This document shows positions 34,453 to 46,736 of a stretch of 64,000 nt of DNA, one piece after another; position 1 is the stretch's first letter, and every line of letters starts with the position of its first letter. The position numbers were made by a program, and so were the translations under genes. The notes under the pieces were generated by a model, which saw only the letters and a program-made list of their open reading frames with translations, had not been told where the DNA came from and did not search any database. The stretch comes from Hericium rajendrae (Eukaryota; Basidiomycota; Agaricomycetes; Russulales; Hericiaceae), in the NCBI GenBank assembly GCA_033439255.1, contig CM065879.1, forward strand, positions 2,858,501 to 2,922,500. Reading direction: 5' to 3'.

Positions 34453-35536
34453 TCAGCGGAACATCGCCTTCGAGAACTTGGTGAGCATGCAACGACCTAG
34501 CTTGGCTAGCTTAACCGCATTCTTGCCCCGGGAGACGGCGCTAGAATGCATGCTGGGGCTGCCCACGCGGCCCTCGGATTTCACGTCGGGGAAGTAGTGC
34601 GCCTGATCTGTGAGTGACAGTCGACTCTGCCTGTTCAAGTTGGGAACACAGAGCATGCCACAGTCCATGACCCTGGGGGTCATCTTGACAGGGCTCTGCC
34701 CGTCCCAGGGAAGAACGGACAGGCTGACAGTGGGCATCTCGCCGTCCGCAATGATACGCCTGCTCTGGAGGGTGCTCGGAGGGACGAGACGATGAGAAGA
34801 AGGGAGGACACATCCGACGATTGCCTTTGGCATGATGAAGTCGCACGTGGGCATTGTGACGTCGCCCTCCGCGGGCGGAGATACCTTGATCTTGGGATTG
34901 GTGGTAGGAGCCACGATAACGTGAATGAGAAAGGCGATGACGTTCTCCTTCTCCAGGGCATCAACAAGGCCGCCAACGCACGTAGACTTAGAGGAGATGG
35001 AGCAGTCCACAGAGGTGTTCATCTCGGCCTGGACCGATCTCTGGATCAGAGGCGAGTGGCGATGGTCATCGCAACCGCGATGAAGGCTGCCGGTCTTCCT
35101 GCCTATGATCCCCTCATTGAGGCCGACGGAAGAGCCAGTGCCCACAAACGACCATTGACTATCTCGTCCGTTGTCAACGATCGGCCGCAGGCCCGGATGC
35201 TTTTTGCCTATAAGCATGGAATATGTTAGAAGGAGCTAACTAGGTGCAACATTCTCACTGACCTGCAACCTCAGCAAAGAGTGCTTTGCTCCCGTCCTCA
35301 ACGGCCCAGGGATGCAATGAGCTCATAGCGACCATAAAGATTGGAATATGAAAAGCTGGATAAAGAATATTGGGATGTAAGTAGCACAAGTTGGATAGAA
35401 CAATGCTGAAGAAAAGCAAGAGAACCAGAATGAATTTATACCTTTCAAGCCAGCCCGTCTCAGCCATCAGGTGCGACGAATCATCCAGTTTAAACTGCAT
35501 CATCGTGCACTTAACATCGCGCTCAATTGAAATCAT
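34453..35536 (-). CDS. Membrane protein of unknown function
   Basis: I do not recognise the family. Exon 1 starts MISIERDVKCTMMQFKLDD (ATG 35536) and contains a strongly hydrophobic stretch YKFILVLLLFFSIVLSNLCYL at residues ~33-53, followed by a second weaker one (FHIPIFMVAM), then HPWAVEDGSKALFAEVAG. A 55 bp intron (35208-35262, GTCAGT...TATAG) joins this in frame to GKKHPGLRPIVDNGRDSQWSFVG and a 240-residue second exon containing several Cys and His residues and no further obvious membrane segment, ending KFSKAMFR. The clean splice and long open exon support a real gene. A downstream start (MMQFKLDD) is equally possible. Confidence 0.5.
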
Positions 35537-36000
35537 GCGGGCTTAGGGTTAGTAGTCAAACATATTGGCTAAAGCCACATTCGAGATCAAACCGGGCGAC
35601 GCTCCTTAGCTTCCACCGATGTAACACAGCACGCTAGATGTAGCGAGAGGTATCAAGCATCAAGAAAGATCAATGCCACCATAGGATGCAAAGAATTCCA
35701 GCAGGTGCGAAAGTCGCAAGCCAAGCGTTGGGATCGTCAGATCATCAGAGCAAGCACACCTTGGATATCATGAAAACCGACAGGTAACGTCTGGATACAG
35801 AAAACCATCCAGACAGGCAGCCTGGAGGACTCTTGCAGAATGAATTGGATGGAAACATTCTCGTGCTGCACGCAGAATCGTAGCAGACATCTAAGAGCAG
35901 TTTCGAAGACCACAGGATAAGTTACTGGAAAAGAAAAATAGAATGGAGAGCATACATTGAATGTATTTGAGCGATGGTCTTCCCATAGACGAACAAATAT
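35537..36000. other. Intergenic, no gene seen
   Basis: Mixed-composition sequence between two minus-strand genes. No domain, repeat or RNA gene is recognisable. Confidence 0.4.
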
Positions 36001-38066
36001 TTATGTTGGGATAAGTTCAACAAGATGGAGGACGGGGGTCATTGGTGCGATATACATGTTCCCAAAACCAGTCGTTGATTCAGCGGTCGAGGTCAAATCG
36101 GATGCAGCTCCGGCATCTTGTGTTCTTTCAAGGACCTCAACAGTAGTGAGGGAACCGATGACGTCCCCCAAATATCATCGGGCAACTCCACCGTTTGTCC
36201 AGTGGCGAAATTGATTTGAGTCGTCTGGAAGTACACCTCCTTGCCCATGAGAGACTTGAAATGCTTATGCGCCAAGTCGAGTGCGGCCTGCCGACATGAT
36301 AAATCAAATCAGGAGAATTAGCCACCAAGTTGACAGACAACATGCCTGGTAGGTCTTTGGACGCCGAGCCAATATGGTGCGCGTCTTGTGCTTGATCGTG
36401 AAGAATTGAACTCCTATTGGAGCTGCACTGGGAGTTTCGATGACAGTATCTGGCTCGGGTAGCGTTATACGTGTTGAAACTAGTGCTGGTGAAGGAGCAG
36501 AAATACGATCTGAATCAGCATTGTCTGATAATTTCTGCAGCTAACACGGGAAGCAAAACACAGCATACTTACCTTGTGACGACTGGCTCCCTTCACTTTC
36601 AGCCACCGGGCAGCCCGCAAGTAGGGAGTGATGCATACTTTCATCATCCGGAACTGCTGATGTGACTTGTTCGAAAACTTCAGTGGGGACATGGGTTGGC
36701 TGAAACACCAGCAGCTGTTCGTCAGGAGGCGGGAATGATCGTTCGGTAAGTGTAGATTTATCGACATGTTGGGATGTGGTAGCCACTTTGCTGACGCCTT
36801 GGAAAGGTCCTGAAGGAAGTATGGTGGACTGATTGGGAAGGGCGGTGTGCTTGTGCGTAGGCTGTCCTCCACAGCGCTTGCTTGGGCGGCGGTCACTGTC
36901 AGCTTTCCTCTTCTTTCCCGCCACGGTGGTCTCACTTCGCTTTTCCAGCCAATGTTCCACTGCATCAACATCTGTTCCCAACGAAGAACGTTGATCCTCC
37001 CGCCCCTGGTATTTTACCGCCAGCCATTCTGCAAATTTCGTCAATCCTTTAGCTAGACGGAGGCGGGCACTGTCGATATGTCTGCTTTTGCTCCACCAGT
37101 TCCAGCCGTTCCTTCCTCCGTACCACAAGTACAGGTCGGTTGCCCAAGGGTGCGCCAGGCGGTCCGAGAGCAGGCGGTCTGAGAGCAAGTTCCCCGGCCA
37201 TCGTTCATGCTTCCCCTCCTTGTTGACGATCCAGACGGCTTTCTGCTCTCCTGTGTTGATCCATATGTCGCCAGGCTCCGCATACTCCGAAACGGGGATC
37301 GGACGGACCCCAGACGACAGCGCAGTGGTAATGATACCGCACCGCCAGCGCGCGGAACCGCACCTTCCTGTTCTGCCCCCGCGCGCCTTCGTCAATGTCG
37401 TCTTCCAGCTTGTCCGGGACAAGATTGTCGGTCTTCAGAGGGATGTGGTACGGGCAATCGGGGGCTTTCTTATCGGAGGTGAATGAGATCAGCTCGAACT
37501 TCATGAGACCAGTATCGCGCAAGGCCTCGGAGATCGGGTTCTTTCCGGGGTAAGGAGGTGGTGGAGACGGCACTAGTTCGGTAAGGCTGATGTCGTGGGT
37601 AGACTCAAGGAGGTTGACGTACCCTGGAGCGCTGTGTATTTCATTGTTGTCTGCCCAGGCTCGGGATATGGACTCGACCCAGTAATGCCTTTAGAAAGCC
37701 CTGTGCCAGAGACGACGAGGTTCGAGGGTTCGTTGAAGTATCGAGATCAACGGAAGAAGGCACGCGTGGAGAGCCAGTGAGCTCCGTCGACCGAGATGAA
37801 GAACTGTCCGGCGCAAAGGGTAGACTAGCGGGAATGAACGCCCCAGGCGGTGGCATCGAGGCTCCCGAAATCATCTCGAGCGTTATTTCTGGAGGTTTCA
37901 AAGGTTCGAATGTTACATTTGACATGGGTTCATGGCTTCGCCATTTCCTGGGCCGACTCGGCAAAACTGGAGAAAAAGTCTCATCTGCAGGTACATAGCG
38001 CGATAGAGAGGGTAGTTGAGAGTTATCAGAGTCCGGATTCAGAAGATCTACGGTTACTATCACCAT
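36001..38066 (-). CDS. Array member 1: hypothetical protein fused to the N-terminal module of the ubiquitin-like/KPVIY family
   Basis: The C-terminal part, IGVQFFTIKHKTRTILARRPKTYQ spliced to AALDLAHKHFKSLMGKEVYFQTTQINFATGQTVELPDDIWG, is the same ~80-residue module that begins the other members at 42,377, 46,736, 48,200, 50,304 and 52,572. Here it comes at the end of the protein, which closes soon after (IAPMTPVLHLVELIPT, TAA at 36001). Upstream exons encode a different protein: PSPPPPYPGKNPISEALRDTGLMKFELISF, then VSEYAEPGDIWINTGEQKAVWIVNKEGKHERWPG and WATDLYLWYGGRNGWNWW, a pattern seen in other basidiomycete hypothetical proteins. A GTAAGT intron near 36,525-36,575 links the two parts. The 5' end is uncertain: exons around 37,580-37,700 do not join cleanly, and the start at 38066 is provisional. 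Confidence 0.5.
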
Positions 38067-38676
38067 TGCGATGGCATTGGCTGCCGGTCGTACTTATGAG
38101 CGAAAGAGGCTGCGATGAAGGAAGGAAGTGAATGCACTCACAGTCTCTCACAGTGCACTCACGCGTCGCGGTCAATACGGGCGCTCCAGCAACTCTCTTC
38201 CTTCCTTCTCACTCTTTCAATTTACATCACTAGCTTTACTATTTGTTTCTACGCACAACCATCCCTACCCGCCATTGCATGCGATATAGAGCTGACCAAG
38301 TATAGAAAAAGGTGTGATATCGGGGCGCGGGTGTCAAGGCGTTACGTCGATCCTGAGATTCGTCGTGCTGCACGCTTGTGACTCATGACCACATCCTGCG
38401 GTGCTATCAGCTTCCCATTGGGCCAACGCCAACGACATACCAGTGATATGGCTGCCCGAGAAGAAGCATCTCGCTCCGCGTCTACATAATGTCATTCCGT
38501 GTGTGTGGGAGGACCGCCCAAGATGTCTCCTTCGAACTCCACGCAAGGTCACGATTCCCATACCTGCGATAGCGTCTGTTCACATGCCCTCTGCAAGGTC
38601 TGTCCTTTCATAAATATCCACTCTGTCGTGTCTCGACGTCTTTCGCCTTCATCACTTCTCTCCTGGACCCGCCTGC
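38067..38676. other. Divergent intergenic region
   Basis: No gene is supported. It should contain promoters for the minus-strand gene to the left and the hydrolase gene starting at 38677. Confidence 0.4.
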
Positions 38677-40708
38677 ATGTCCCATCCTCAAACTCAGTAC
38701 TATCATCATGGCCGCTTCGCCGTTGCTGGCGGTGTATTGCCTGATGCGATAACAGCTTATCGAACATATGGCGACCCAAGTAGTCCTTGCATTGTGTTTC
38801 CTACTTGTTATGGTGGTAAACTAGACAGTACGTTCCTAGACGATACTTGATAACGAGGACACGTCGACTAATGACTAGTTATCCTAGGTCTGAACTACAT
38901 GATAGGCACAGACAAAGTGAGTGGATTCACGGAAAACGGTTGAAATATCGTCGCTCAAGGTTGTTAGACCCTTGATTCAACGAAATATTTCATCATCACG
39001 TTTGCGCTCTTCTCAAATGGAGAGGTGAGGCAATTCGCCATGACCATCGGAATTGATACTATCATCTCTTCGCTTTTCAGTCATCTTCGCCCTCCAATAC
39101 GGTCAGTTTCATCCACCTTGTCGTTTTATCGATAAATTGTTAATGAGTCAAATAGAAAATTCCGTACAATGGGCCTTACTTCCCAGAAGTCTCATACGCA
39201 GATAACATGTGCGCTCTTCGTCCTCCGAACAGTCCACAGAATTGATTTGGATTCATTCTAGTCGAGCGCAGCATGCTGTTCTCACAAAAGTTTTGGGAAT
39301 CAACAAGATATTTAGTGTCATCGGATTTTCTATGGGCGGCCAACAGGTACCGTTACCATCTTAGCACTTCCTTCCTACACGAAACTCAGTGCCGTTCTTC
39401 ATAGTCCTATCACTGGGCCGTTATGCATCCGGAGATGGTGGAGCGGTAAAGTAGCTTTGTGATTGACTTAATTCATTCGCTCATAGACAGATAGATTTGT
39501 CGTCTTGTGTGGATCAGCCCGGACCAGTGACCATAATCAATGGTGAGCACGGGTATCAGTCGCTCTCCATGATGGGCTTCTCACGCTTTCGCATGGAATG
39601 CAGCTTCTTAGAAGGCCCAAAGAGCGCGCTGCTCGCATCGCAAGACTATCATGACGGCCATTACACGTCCACCCCCCAACGCGGAATTCGCGCTTTCGCG
39701 CGCGCCTATAGCGCCTGGGCGTACGGTCAGACGGTAGGTGTCTTCATACGCAAACTTCCTCAGTTCTTTTGACCTGTTTCTTTAGTGGTTCCGCAACAAA
39801 CAGTTCCTGCACGATGGACAGTGAGCCAGAAAACAACTGTACCTTCTTTCTGCTTGGTGCAATGACCGATGCTCTATCAGATTCCCAGAATCTGAATGCG
39901 TTCCTTCGCGAACGCTGGGAAGCCGGTTTCCTCACCAATTGGGACGCAAACGACATGCTCACGCTCCTCAACACGTGGCAGAAAGGCGACGTCTCCCTCG
40001 TCCGCCACGGCGGCGACCTCGAGAAATGCCTGGGCGATATCATCGCCCCGGGTCTCATCATGCCCTGCAAGACGGACCTGTACTTTCCCGTACGTGGACT
40101 TTGTTGTTGTGTCCGTGATGGGCTAGGGTGATTGACGTCGTGGCTTTGGCAGCCTGAGGACAGCGAGATCGAGGTCTCGTTGATGAAGAACAGTCAGGCG
40201 GAGCTTGTCGTGATTCCGTCGGTTCATGGGCATATGGGTGCGTGATGTCGGTCTTTAAATCCCGTTAATGAAGCTGAGCATTTTATAAATTTTATAACCA
40301 GCTGGAGGAGGGTCAAACGCTGCGGATGATGAATTCATTAAGAAAACTGTGCAAGGATTCTTTGAACGCGCTGTCCGATGCATAGACAGCCGGATGCGTG
40401 TTGAGCAGGGCATGATCTCAATTTGTAGCCTGCGTTGGAAAAATGAACAGAGTAGTGAGCAGAGCCGTGAATGGAAGAGTGACCTCGAAAGTTGTATCAT
40501 TACCATCGCCGCCATGCCATTCTCACTTCCCCACGCGACCGATGACAGGAAGAGTGAGGTCAAGATCCAAACAAACAAATTCACCATATCAAGAGCGGGT
40601 GGAACAAAGATACATTCCACACTCTGCATTATAATCAAGGTTACAGCTCGACGCATAACATCAGTAAAACAAGAAGTCAAGAGTCGCGTCCTAGAAGTAA
40701 GCAGATAA
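38677..40708 (+). CDS. Homoserine O-acetyltransferase-like alpha/beta hydrolase
   Basis: The protein is of the MET2-like alpha/beta hydrolase group; many fungal members of this shape are of unverified substrate. From ATG 38677 (MSHPQTQYYHHGRF): GGVLPDAITAYRTYGDPSSPCIVFPTCYGGKLD, YLIGTDKT..., KIPYNGPYFPEVSYADN, then the nucleophile elbow GFSMGGQQ, AYHWAVMHPEMVER, VLCGSARTSDHNQ, FARAYSAWAYGQ and NAFLRERWEAGFLTNWDANDMLTLLNTWQ. The catalytic Asp is in PCKTDLYFP and the His in VIPSVHGHM before AGGGSN. About ten short introns are needed. The family normally stops just after FIKKTVQGFF. Here the frame runs on for about 110 residues of unrelated sequence to 40708, which one missing T at 40361-40363 would explain. 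Confidence 0.82.
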
Positions 40709-40770
40709 CGAGAACACTGATAGCGCCCGGACACCACGATGTCCATTACAGCAAACAAAATCAAAGTCTC

Positions 40771-42377
40771 CTAAAGCAAGACCTCCATTCCACCCCATTC
40801 AAGAACACGGAAAAGCGACTTATCCTGCATCTGCGCAGCATCGCCCAGACCAACGACATCGCGCCATGCCGCGACATCTTCCTGCGCCCGCGCGAGGCCG
40901 CAGGCCACGCATCGAGCGCCGCAGCCTTGACACCCTTTGAACACCATGAACACCCTCGCGACGACGTCCGGCGCGGGCGTGATCGCCAGGCGCGCGGCTT
41001 GCTCGTACGACGCCTGCGGGACGAAGCGGAGCGCGACGTACTCGTGTCGCAGGAAGGATGGCAGCCAATACCTGGGAGCGGTGTCGCGTCAGTGCGGGTC
41101 GGGCGGGGTGCAGGGCAAGACGTACGTGATGAAGGAGGTGCGCGCCTCGGTGTGCAGGCCCAGCGCGCGCAAGCTGGCGTCAAGGTAGGGCGTCACGTCG
41201 GACACGCGCAGCAGCACGGAATCGTGGTCTGCGAGGCCAGCTTTGATGGGGTTGAATGCGTCCACGCCCGGCGCGGGGCTGGAAGGACGCGAGGATGGCG
41301 GCGAATCGGGTATTTCGCCGACATGGGAATTCGTTCTATGCAAGCTCGTCAGACACAGCTCGCGCATAAACAAGTGGAGTCTAACACACTCAGCCTCCCA
41401 GAAGAGTGAATTGACCTCAAGCCCGGTCGCCTTGTCTTGTAGATTGCCGTCCTCACGAGTGAGCACGTTCCACAATATGGACTGGCCTGTCCCGCCAGCC
41501 TGCTTTGTGGGCGTGATGGATGCGACGGGATACGCGGCCGAGAAGCTCCAATGGGGTGTGAGGCTCAGGCCGACGAAGACTTCCTGGGGCTGAGGGGTCC
41601 AGATATAGATGACCGGTTTGCCGCCTAGTTGTTCCAGGGCGAAGAACACATGATATGGTCCGTCCAATCGGTCAGTATCCTCTCCAATATTCTTGCCAAG
41701 AGGCCTATCGTCATTCAAGGTCATACGGAGTTCTTTTTCGCAGAGGTCTGGGACGGAACGCCGATTTTTTGAGCAGAAAACGCGGGCAATCTTGCTCCAT
41801 GTAGTAGTTGAACTGGCATTAACTGTCAAGGCCTGAGTACCGGGAATTTCGGAGTAGAGAATCAACGTGATGACACGACGCTCTGAGCTCGAGTAAGACA
41901 AATGGTGAACGACAGATGACAATCATATGTCTCACCGGGCTGAGTGGGCGGAGACGGCGGCGCCGCGAACGCATTCACTGTCGCTGGTCGAGCGACCACG
42001 TTAGGTTCGGCCTTCACTTCCAAGTCCTGTTTCCTCTCGAAGGCCTCGACGGTAGTGAATGAATCGATGATACCCTCCCAGACATCATCGGTCAGCTCGA
42101 CTGCCTGTCCAACAGCAATGTCGGCCTGTGTCGTCTCGAAATACACCTCCTTGCCTGCAAGAGTCTTGAAGTGCTTTCGGGTCAAATCAAGCGCGGCCTG
42201 CAACATGGAAAAATTAAATCATCAGGACGACACCAACACCAAGTTGCTGAGAAGACACGCCTGGTAAGTTTTCGGATGCGGAACCAAAATCATGCGCTTC
42301 TGGTGTTTGATCGTGAAGAACTGCAGCCTCGCCGGAGAAGCAGATGATGAATTGGAGTCCGTTTTAACTTTGGGCAT
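40771..42377 (-). CDS. Array member 2: ubiquitin-like plus KPVIY-domain protein
   Basis: This is the best-preserved member of the family. From ATG 42377 (MPKVKTDSNSSS): module 1, FFTIKHQKRMILVPHPKTYQ spliced to AALDLTRKHFKTLAGKEVYFETTQ...VELTDDVWEGIIDSFTTVE. A Pro-rich linker follows, then a ubiquitin-like region (RRVITLILYSEIPGTQALTVNASSTTTWSKIARVF...LRMTL...YHVFFALEQLGG). Its GG is followed directly by KPVIYIWTPQPQ and FVGLSLTPHWSFSAAYP...ILWNVLTREDGNL...LEVNSLFWEAE. Then PYLDASLRALGLHTEARTSFIT is spliced to YWLPSFLRHEYVALRFVPQASYEQAARLAITPAPDVVARVFMVFKG, ending SLFRVLEWGGMEVLL. Ubiquitin-GG junctions can be cut by deubiquitinases, but processing here is inference. A 14-residue segment (plus-strand 40,893-40,934) is read in another frame than in member 3. 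Function unknown. Confidence 0.75.
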
Positions 42378-42791
42378 CGTTGCGCGTGTAAAAGCAATCA
42401 GTAGGAAGCAAGGAGCGAAAGACGAACTCGTCGTGATGGAGTAACGCGTCCGACTCTGTGGCGTGGAGAGCAACGGAGGCAACAGGCTTTAATATTGTAT
42501 CGGGCTGCGAACCTCGTGGATAAGTAAGTCGCGGCACGCTGTTCATGTCTGTGTCGATACCAAGTCACGCCCCAACCTTCAAATCGACATAAGACACTAA
42601 CTCTTATGTGGCAACTATTTCTTATGGTATACAGATCCGTGCGGTCAGTCGTCTAAAGTATTTAGGCCAATTTGACTAGTGTAGTCCAACTTTAGCAGTG
42701 CGGTAACGAGAGTGGCACTACTCCTGCGCAGCTGTCAAGTGCGAGTCAGCACAGCCCTAAATGTTAACAACTTCACACTCATCAGGAACTG
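42378..42791. other. Intergenic, no gene seen
   Basis: Promoter region of array member 2 and the 3' end of the BTB gene, both on the minus strand. No other feature. Confidence 0.35.
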
Positions 42792-43889
42792 TCAAGGCAG
42801 ACTGAACCATTCATATTCCTGCATGTCTGCCCAGACTTTACTACGCAAGAGCACGGCCTCGTTCCGGATAGCCGCTTCGCAGAGTGTACATAGTTTGATT
42901 CCACCTATCTTTATGGCCTTTTTTGTGTCTTTGAACCGCAGGAGAGTTTGTAGAATGTCTGAGCTGCCCCTAAATTCACTCCGAAGTGCATCCCAAGCGA
43001 AGTACCAATTCTCGGGCTTGCAAGCTCCAGCTTCTTTGTCCGCGTGTGGATGTTTCTCGTGCCGGACCACAGCATACATATCGACTGCATTCTTCATGCG
43101 CTCTCTCCCGCGAAGCAGGGAAATAAAATCTTCCCTCTCAAGTAGTTCCCAGCGTGCAGTGCGAGCCCCACCCGCCAAATCATCGCGCTCGAAACCGGAC
43201 TCTCCGTGATTGACGTGGGTTTCGGTCCAGTCATTGTCGACCCCGAAGCGCGACAGGTGGTAGAATGCTGCTGGGAGGATGGAGTGGATATTATACTGGC
43301 GGGCGAGCTGGATCGCAGCGGCAGGCTCAGGGAAGCACAGATCAGGAGGGTCAAAGAGCCCAAGTAGATACTGTTGACGGGAATGTGCCGTCTTGGCCTC
43401 GATTTCCAGTTCAAGAACATCCCATGCACCCAAGGTTTGGGGCCAGTCTTCTTCCAGCTGCTGAATGATCGTCGAGCGCAGGTGCTCGATTTCATATTTC
43501 GTCGCCAACATGAGTAGTGGCTTGACGATGATGGGCGTGTTCGGGTCATATCGCTTCAACCGCAGCATCCTGGACTCAACAACTCAATTCACGTGCCAGA
43601 AATAAGACGAGCTGGATCACGACACGTACGGTCGACAATAGAGAACCTCAAGCAGGCGTTTCAGATCCTCCGCGTTATCCGGCATGCGAACGAGCGGGAC
43701 ACTGTCGTACGTCTCAGTTGCCGCACCAGTACTGGTAGGCAAGCTGAGCATGTCCGCAAAGATAGGAGAATGTACGGCCAAGATCGACTGGTGTACGCGG
43801 AATGCGACCTGCTCTCCTACGGCGTCGACAGCGGTGAGCACGATATTCCCGTCATGGAAGTACAGCGGCTCGTGATGTTTGGGGTTCAT
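42792..43889 (-). CDS. BTB/POZ-domain protein (intact copy A)
   Basis: This belongs to the large basidiomycete group of BTB proteins. From ATG 43889: HEPLYFHDGNIVLTAVDAVGEQVAFRVHQSILAVHSPIFADMLSLP is the BTB core (residues ~5-55), which mediates dimerisation and in some proteins links substrates to cullin-3 ubiquitin ligases. After LKRLLEVLYCRP an intron (about 43,570-43,625) joins MLRLKRYDPNTPIIVKPLLMLATKYEIEHLRSTIIQQLEEDWPQTL, the helical region after BTB. The rest is a conserved family C-terminus (FPEPAAAIQLARQYNIHSILPAAFYHLSRF, ARWELLEREDFISLLRGRERM, LCTLCEAAIRNEAVLLRSKVWADM), with two Cys in CTLC, ending EWFSLP at TGA 42792. A diverged, broken copy lies in inverted orientation at 62666-63867. 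No operon-like partner; function unknown. Confidence 0.85.
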
Positions 43890-45134
43890 TCTGTTTTGGA
43901 CGATGATTATCGAGCTCGCGGCAGCATGTACGATGGTCTTACCTTGCGGTGATCTTCTGTACAGACTCTGTTCTGCAGAACGCGAGAACTGGTCATCTAA
44001 GACGGGATGTGGCCTGGTTCAAACAGAATAGAGCAGAATGCTACATTGATGCTACAACTTCAAGCACGCTAGGCGCCCGGGAAGTCCAGATGCTTTCTCA
44101 CGGCACTTTGTCTCGACGAGCGCCAAACGAGCTCTGCAGCTTCCACTTCGTGACCGTCTAGCAAGGCTCCAACCAAGTTCGAAGTCCAATATCTAATATT
44201 TGTTGGTGAGTCTATTCGATCGCCCGCTTTGCAGTCGGACCATATTCAGTCCCCATCTCTGTCATAGTTTGCATGTTGACATCGGAAGGTGTACAGAACG
44301 AGGTTCGATTACTATTTATTCGATGCTGTTCAATGTGACGATGAAGGTCGACGAAGCGGCGTCTGGCCAGGCCCAGGTATTCGGGTAGTGCACCGCTCTT
44401 TGTTTCCAATTCTGGTCTTCCAGCGACGTCTGCGAGGCAAGGATCTGGGAACAGTGGTGTTGCATGACTGGAGCGCGTCTGCACCTCCATGCTAAGGCCG
44501 TTGACCGATTTAGAATTCCATGCGGATTTTCAAGGACCTGTACTTGTGACACGTCCTCAGTGTCGATCCATGATCAGTGCCTTTCCAGCGCAGATATTCG
44601 CCCAGAATCACCCACCATGTACGTATTCTGCCCATCTAGGCCTGCATTGCGACCACCCCTGTTCAGCGTACGTACCCGCCCACCACGTTTCATTTTACGT
44701 CTTGTCGCCGCTGCATCACTCGACCCTTCAAGGCCCGTTATTAAATACATCTATCCACAGGCGCACGCGTCCTCGCGCCGCATCCCCTACAGCCGTACAG
44801 GGCCTAGGACGCCCGTCTTTACATCCTGCATTACTGCATCCAGCCAGGATTTGATCGCATGTGGCATTCGCGCATAGGGTTTCGCCGCTCAGTCTCTTTG
44901 ATCCACTTGACGCTGTGTGGGCTATGCAAGTTTGCGCCCAGGAGCCCATGGCGCTGTAAGTCAAAATTAGACTAGATGATATCACTCAGCCTCTGCCGGG
45001 ATGACAAGTTTATAACAGCTGGACGCATGCCAACAGAGTCAGAAGACAGGAGCAATGCCTAGAAGTAAATGGATGTATAACAAATAAGCACAGCAATCTT
45101 ACACGAGTACTGCGATATTGAGGATCGAATGATC
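43890..45134. repeat. 5' flank of BTB copy A; part of an inverted segmental duplication
   Basis: No gene is supported. Sequence at about 44,750-44,830 (ATCCACAGGCGCACGCGTCC ... GGCCTAGGACGCCCGTC) is the reverse complement, with changes, of about 61,755-61,825. Together with the BTB pair this shows that gene and upstream flank were copied together in inverted orientation. Confidence 0.6.
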
Positions 45135-46736
45135 CTAAACCAAGACCTCCATCCCGCCCCACTCAAGAACGCGGAAGAGCGACTTGTCCTGCATCTGAGC
45201 AGCATCGCCCAGGCCAATGACGGCGCGCCAGGACGTGAAGTCCTCTTGCGCACGCGCTCGAGCGGCCGGCCACGCATCGAGCGCCGCAGCCTTGACACCT
45301 TTGAACACCATGAACACCCTGACGACGACATCCGGCGAGGGCGTGATTGCCAGGCGCGCGGCTTGCTCGTACGACGCCTGCGGAACGAAGCGGAGCGCGA
45401 CGTACTCGTGTCGCAGGAAGGACGGCAACCAGTACCTGGGCGGCACGCGTCAGCGCGGGTCGGGCGGGTGCGGAGTAAGACGTACGTGATGAAGGAGGTG
45501 CGCGCTTCGGTGTGCAGGCCCAGCGCGCGCAAGCTGGCGTCAAGGTAGGGCGTCATGTCGGACACGCGCAGCAGCACGGAGTCGTAGTCTGCCAGGGTGA
45601 CTTTGACGGGTTTGAACGTGTCCACACACGGCGCGGGGCTGGAAGGACGCGAGGATGGCGGCGAGCCGGGCATTTCGCTGATATGGGAATTTGTTCTAAG
45701 CAGTTCGTCAGATATAGCTCGTGCGTAAGGCAAAGCAAAGTTGACGCACTCAGCCTCCCAGAAGAGCGAGTTCACCTCGAGCCCGGTCGCCTTGTCTTGT
45801 AGATTGCCGTCCTCACGAGTGAGCACGTTCCACATAATGGACTGGCCTGTCCCGCCAGCCTGTTTCGTGGGCGTGATGGGCGCGACGGGATACATGGCCG
45901 AGAAGCTCCAGTGGGGTGTGAGGCTCAGGTCGACGGAGACTTCCTGGGGCTGAGGGGTCCAGATATAAATGACCGGTTTGCCGCCCGTCAGCGCCGGATA
46001 GATGAAGATTTCGTGTGACTCGTCCCAGTCATCAATGTCATCTTCAATCTTGTTACTGCCATTCGGCCTTCGCCCGTCAAGGTCAAGCGGAGTTTGTCCT
46101 CGCAGAGGCCGGGGACGGCATGGCGATTCTTTAACCAGAAAGCGTGCGCGACCTTGTCCCATGTCGTTGTCGAGTTGACCTTGACTGAGAATTTCTGGGT
46201 CCCCTCGATGCTCGACACGAGGTCTAGCGTGATGGCGCGGCGCTCTGCCGGCGAGTGAGTCGAATGGCTGGGGAACACGACGACCAACTGTGCTCACCGG
46301 GCTGAATAGGCGGAGACAGTGGCGCCGCGAACGCATTCCCTGTGGCCGGCCGAGCGACGGCGGTCGACTCGGCCTTGATTTGGACGTCCTGTTTTCTTTC
46401 GAAGGCCTCAAGAGCGGTGAGCGAGCCAATGACGCCCTCCCACACATCGTCGGTCAGCTCGACAGACTGTCCAACAGCGATGTCGGCCTGCGTCGTCTCG
46501 AAATACACCTCTCTGCCTACGAGGGTCTTGAAGTGTTTTCGAGTCAAGTCAAGCGCGGCCTGCGGCACGAGGAAATGGAGTCGTCAGCAGAACCGCCGAG
46601 TCTGACTGAGGAGACATACCTGGTAGGTCTTCGGGCGCGGGACCAAGACCGTGCGCTTCTGATGCTTGATCATGAAAAGCTGAAGCTTCGCCGGGGCGGC
46701 TGAGGATGAGCTGGATTCGGTCTTAACCTTGGGCAT
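45135..46736 (-). CDS. Array member 3: ubiquitin-like plus KPVIY-domain protein, one apparent deletion
   Basis: It is a close paralogue of member 2 with the same domain order: MPKVKTESSSSS (ATG 46736), FMIKHQKRTVLVPRPKTYQ, AALDLTRKHFKTLVGREVYFETTQ, a Pro-rich linker, ubiquitin-like ERRAITLDLVSSIEGTQKFSVKVNSTTTWDKVAHAF, then TGGKPVIYIWTPQPQEVSVDLSLTPHWSFSAMYP, LEVNSLFWEAE, PYLDASLRALGLHTEARTSFIT, YWLPSFLRHEYVALRFVPQASYEQ, FMVFKGVKAAALDAWPAARARAQEDF and SLFRVLEWGGMEVLV (stop CTA complement at 45135). The frame changes between CEDKLRLTL and DGRRPNGSNK: one base is missing near 46077. In all other respects the gene is intact, so a sequence error or a recent lesion is likely. The high similarity to member 2, including introns, points to fairly recent duplication. 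Confidence 0.72.

Noticed and set aside
45059-46447. A single 462-codon minus-strand frame over array member 3
   Set aside because: It joins parts of three frames of the family: its middle is real coding sequence, but both ends are off-frame relative to members 2 and 6 and read through introns.
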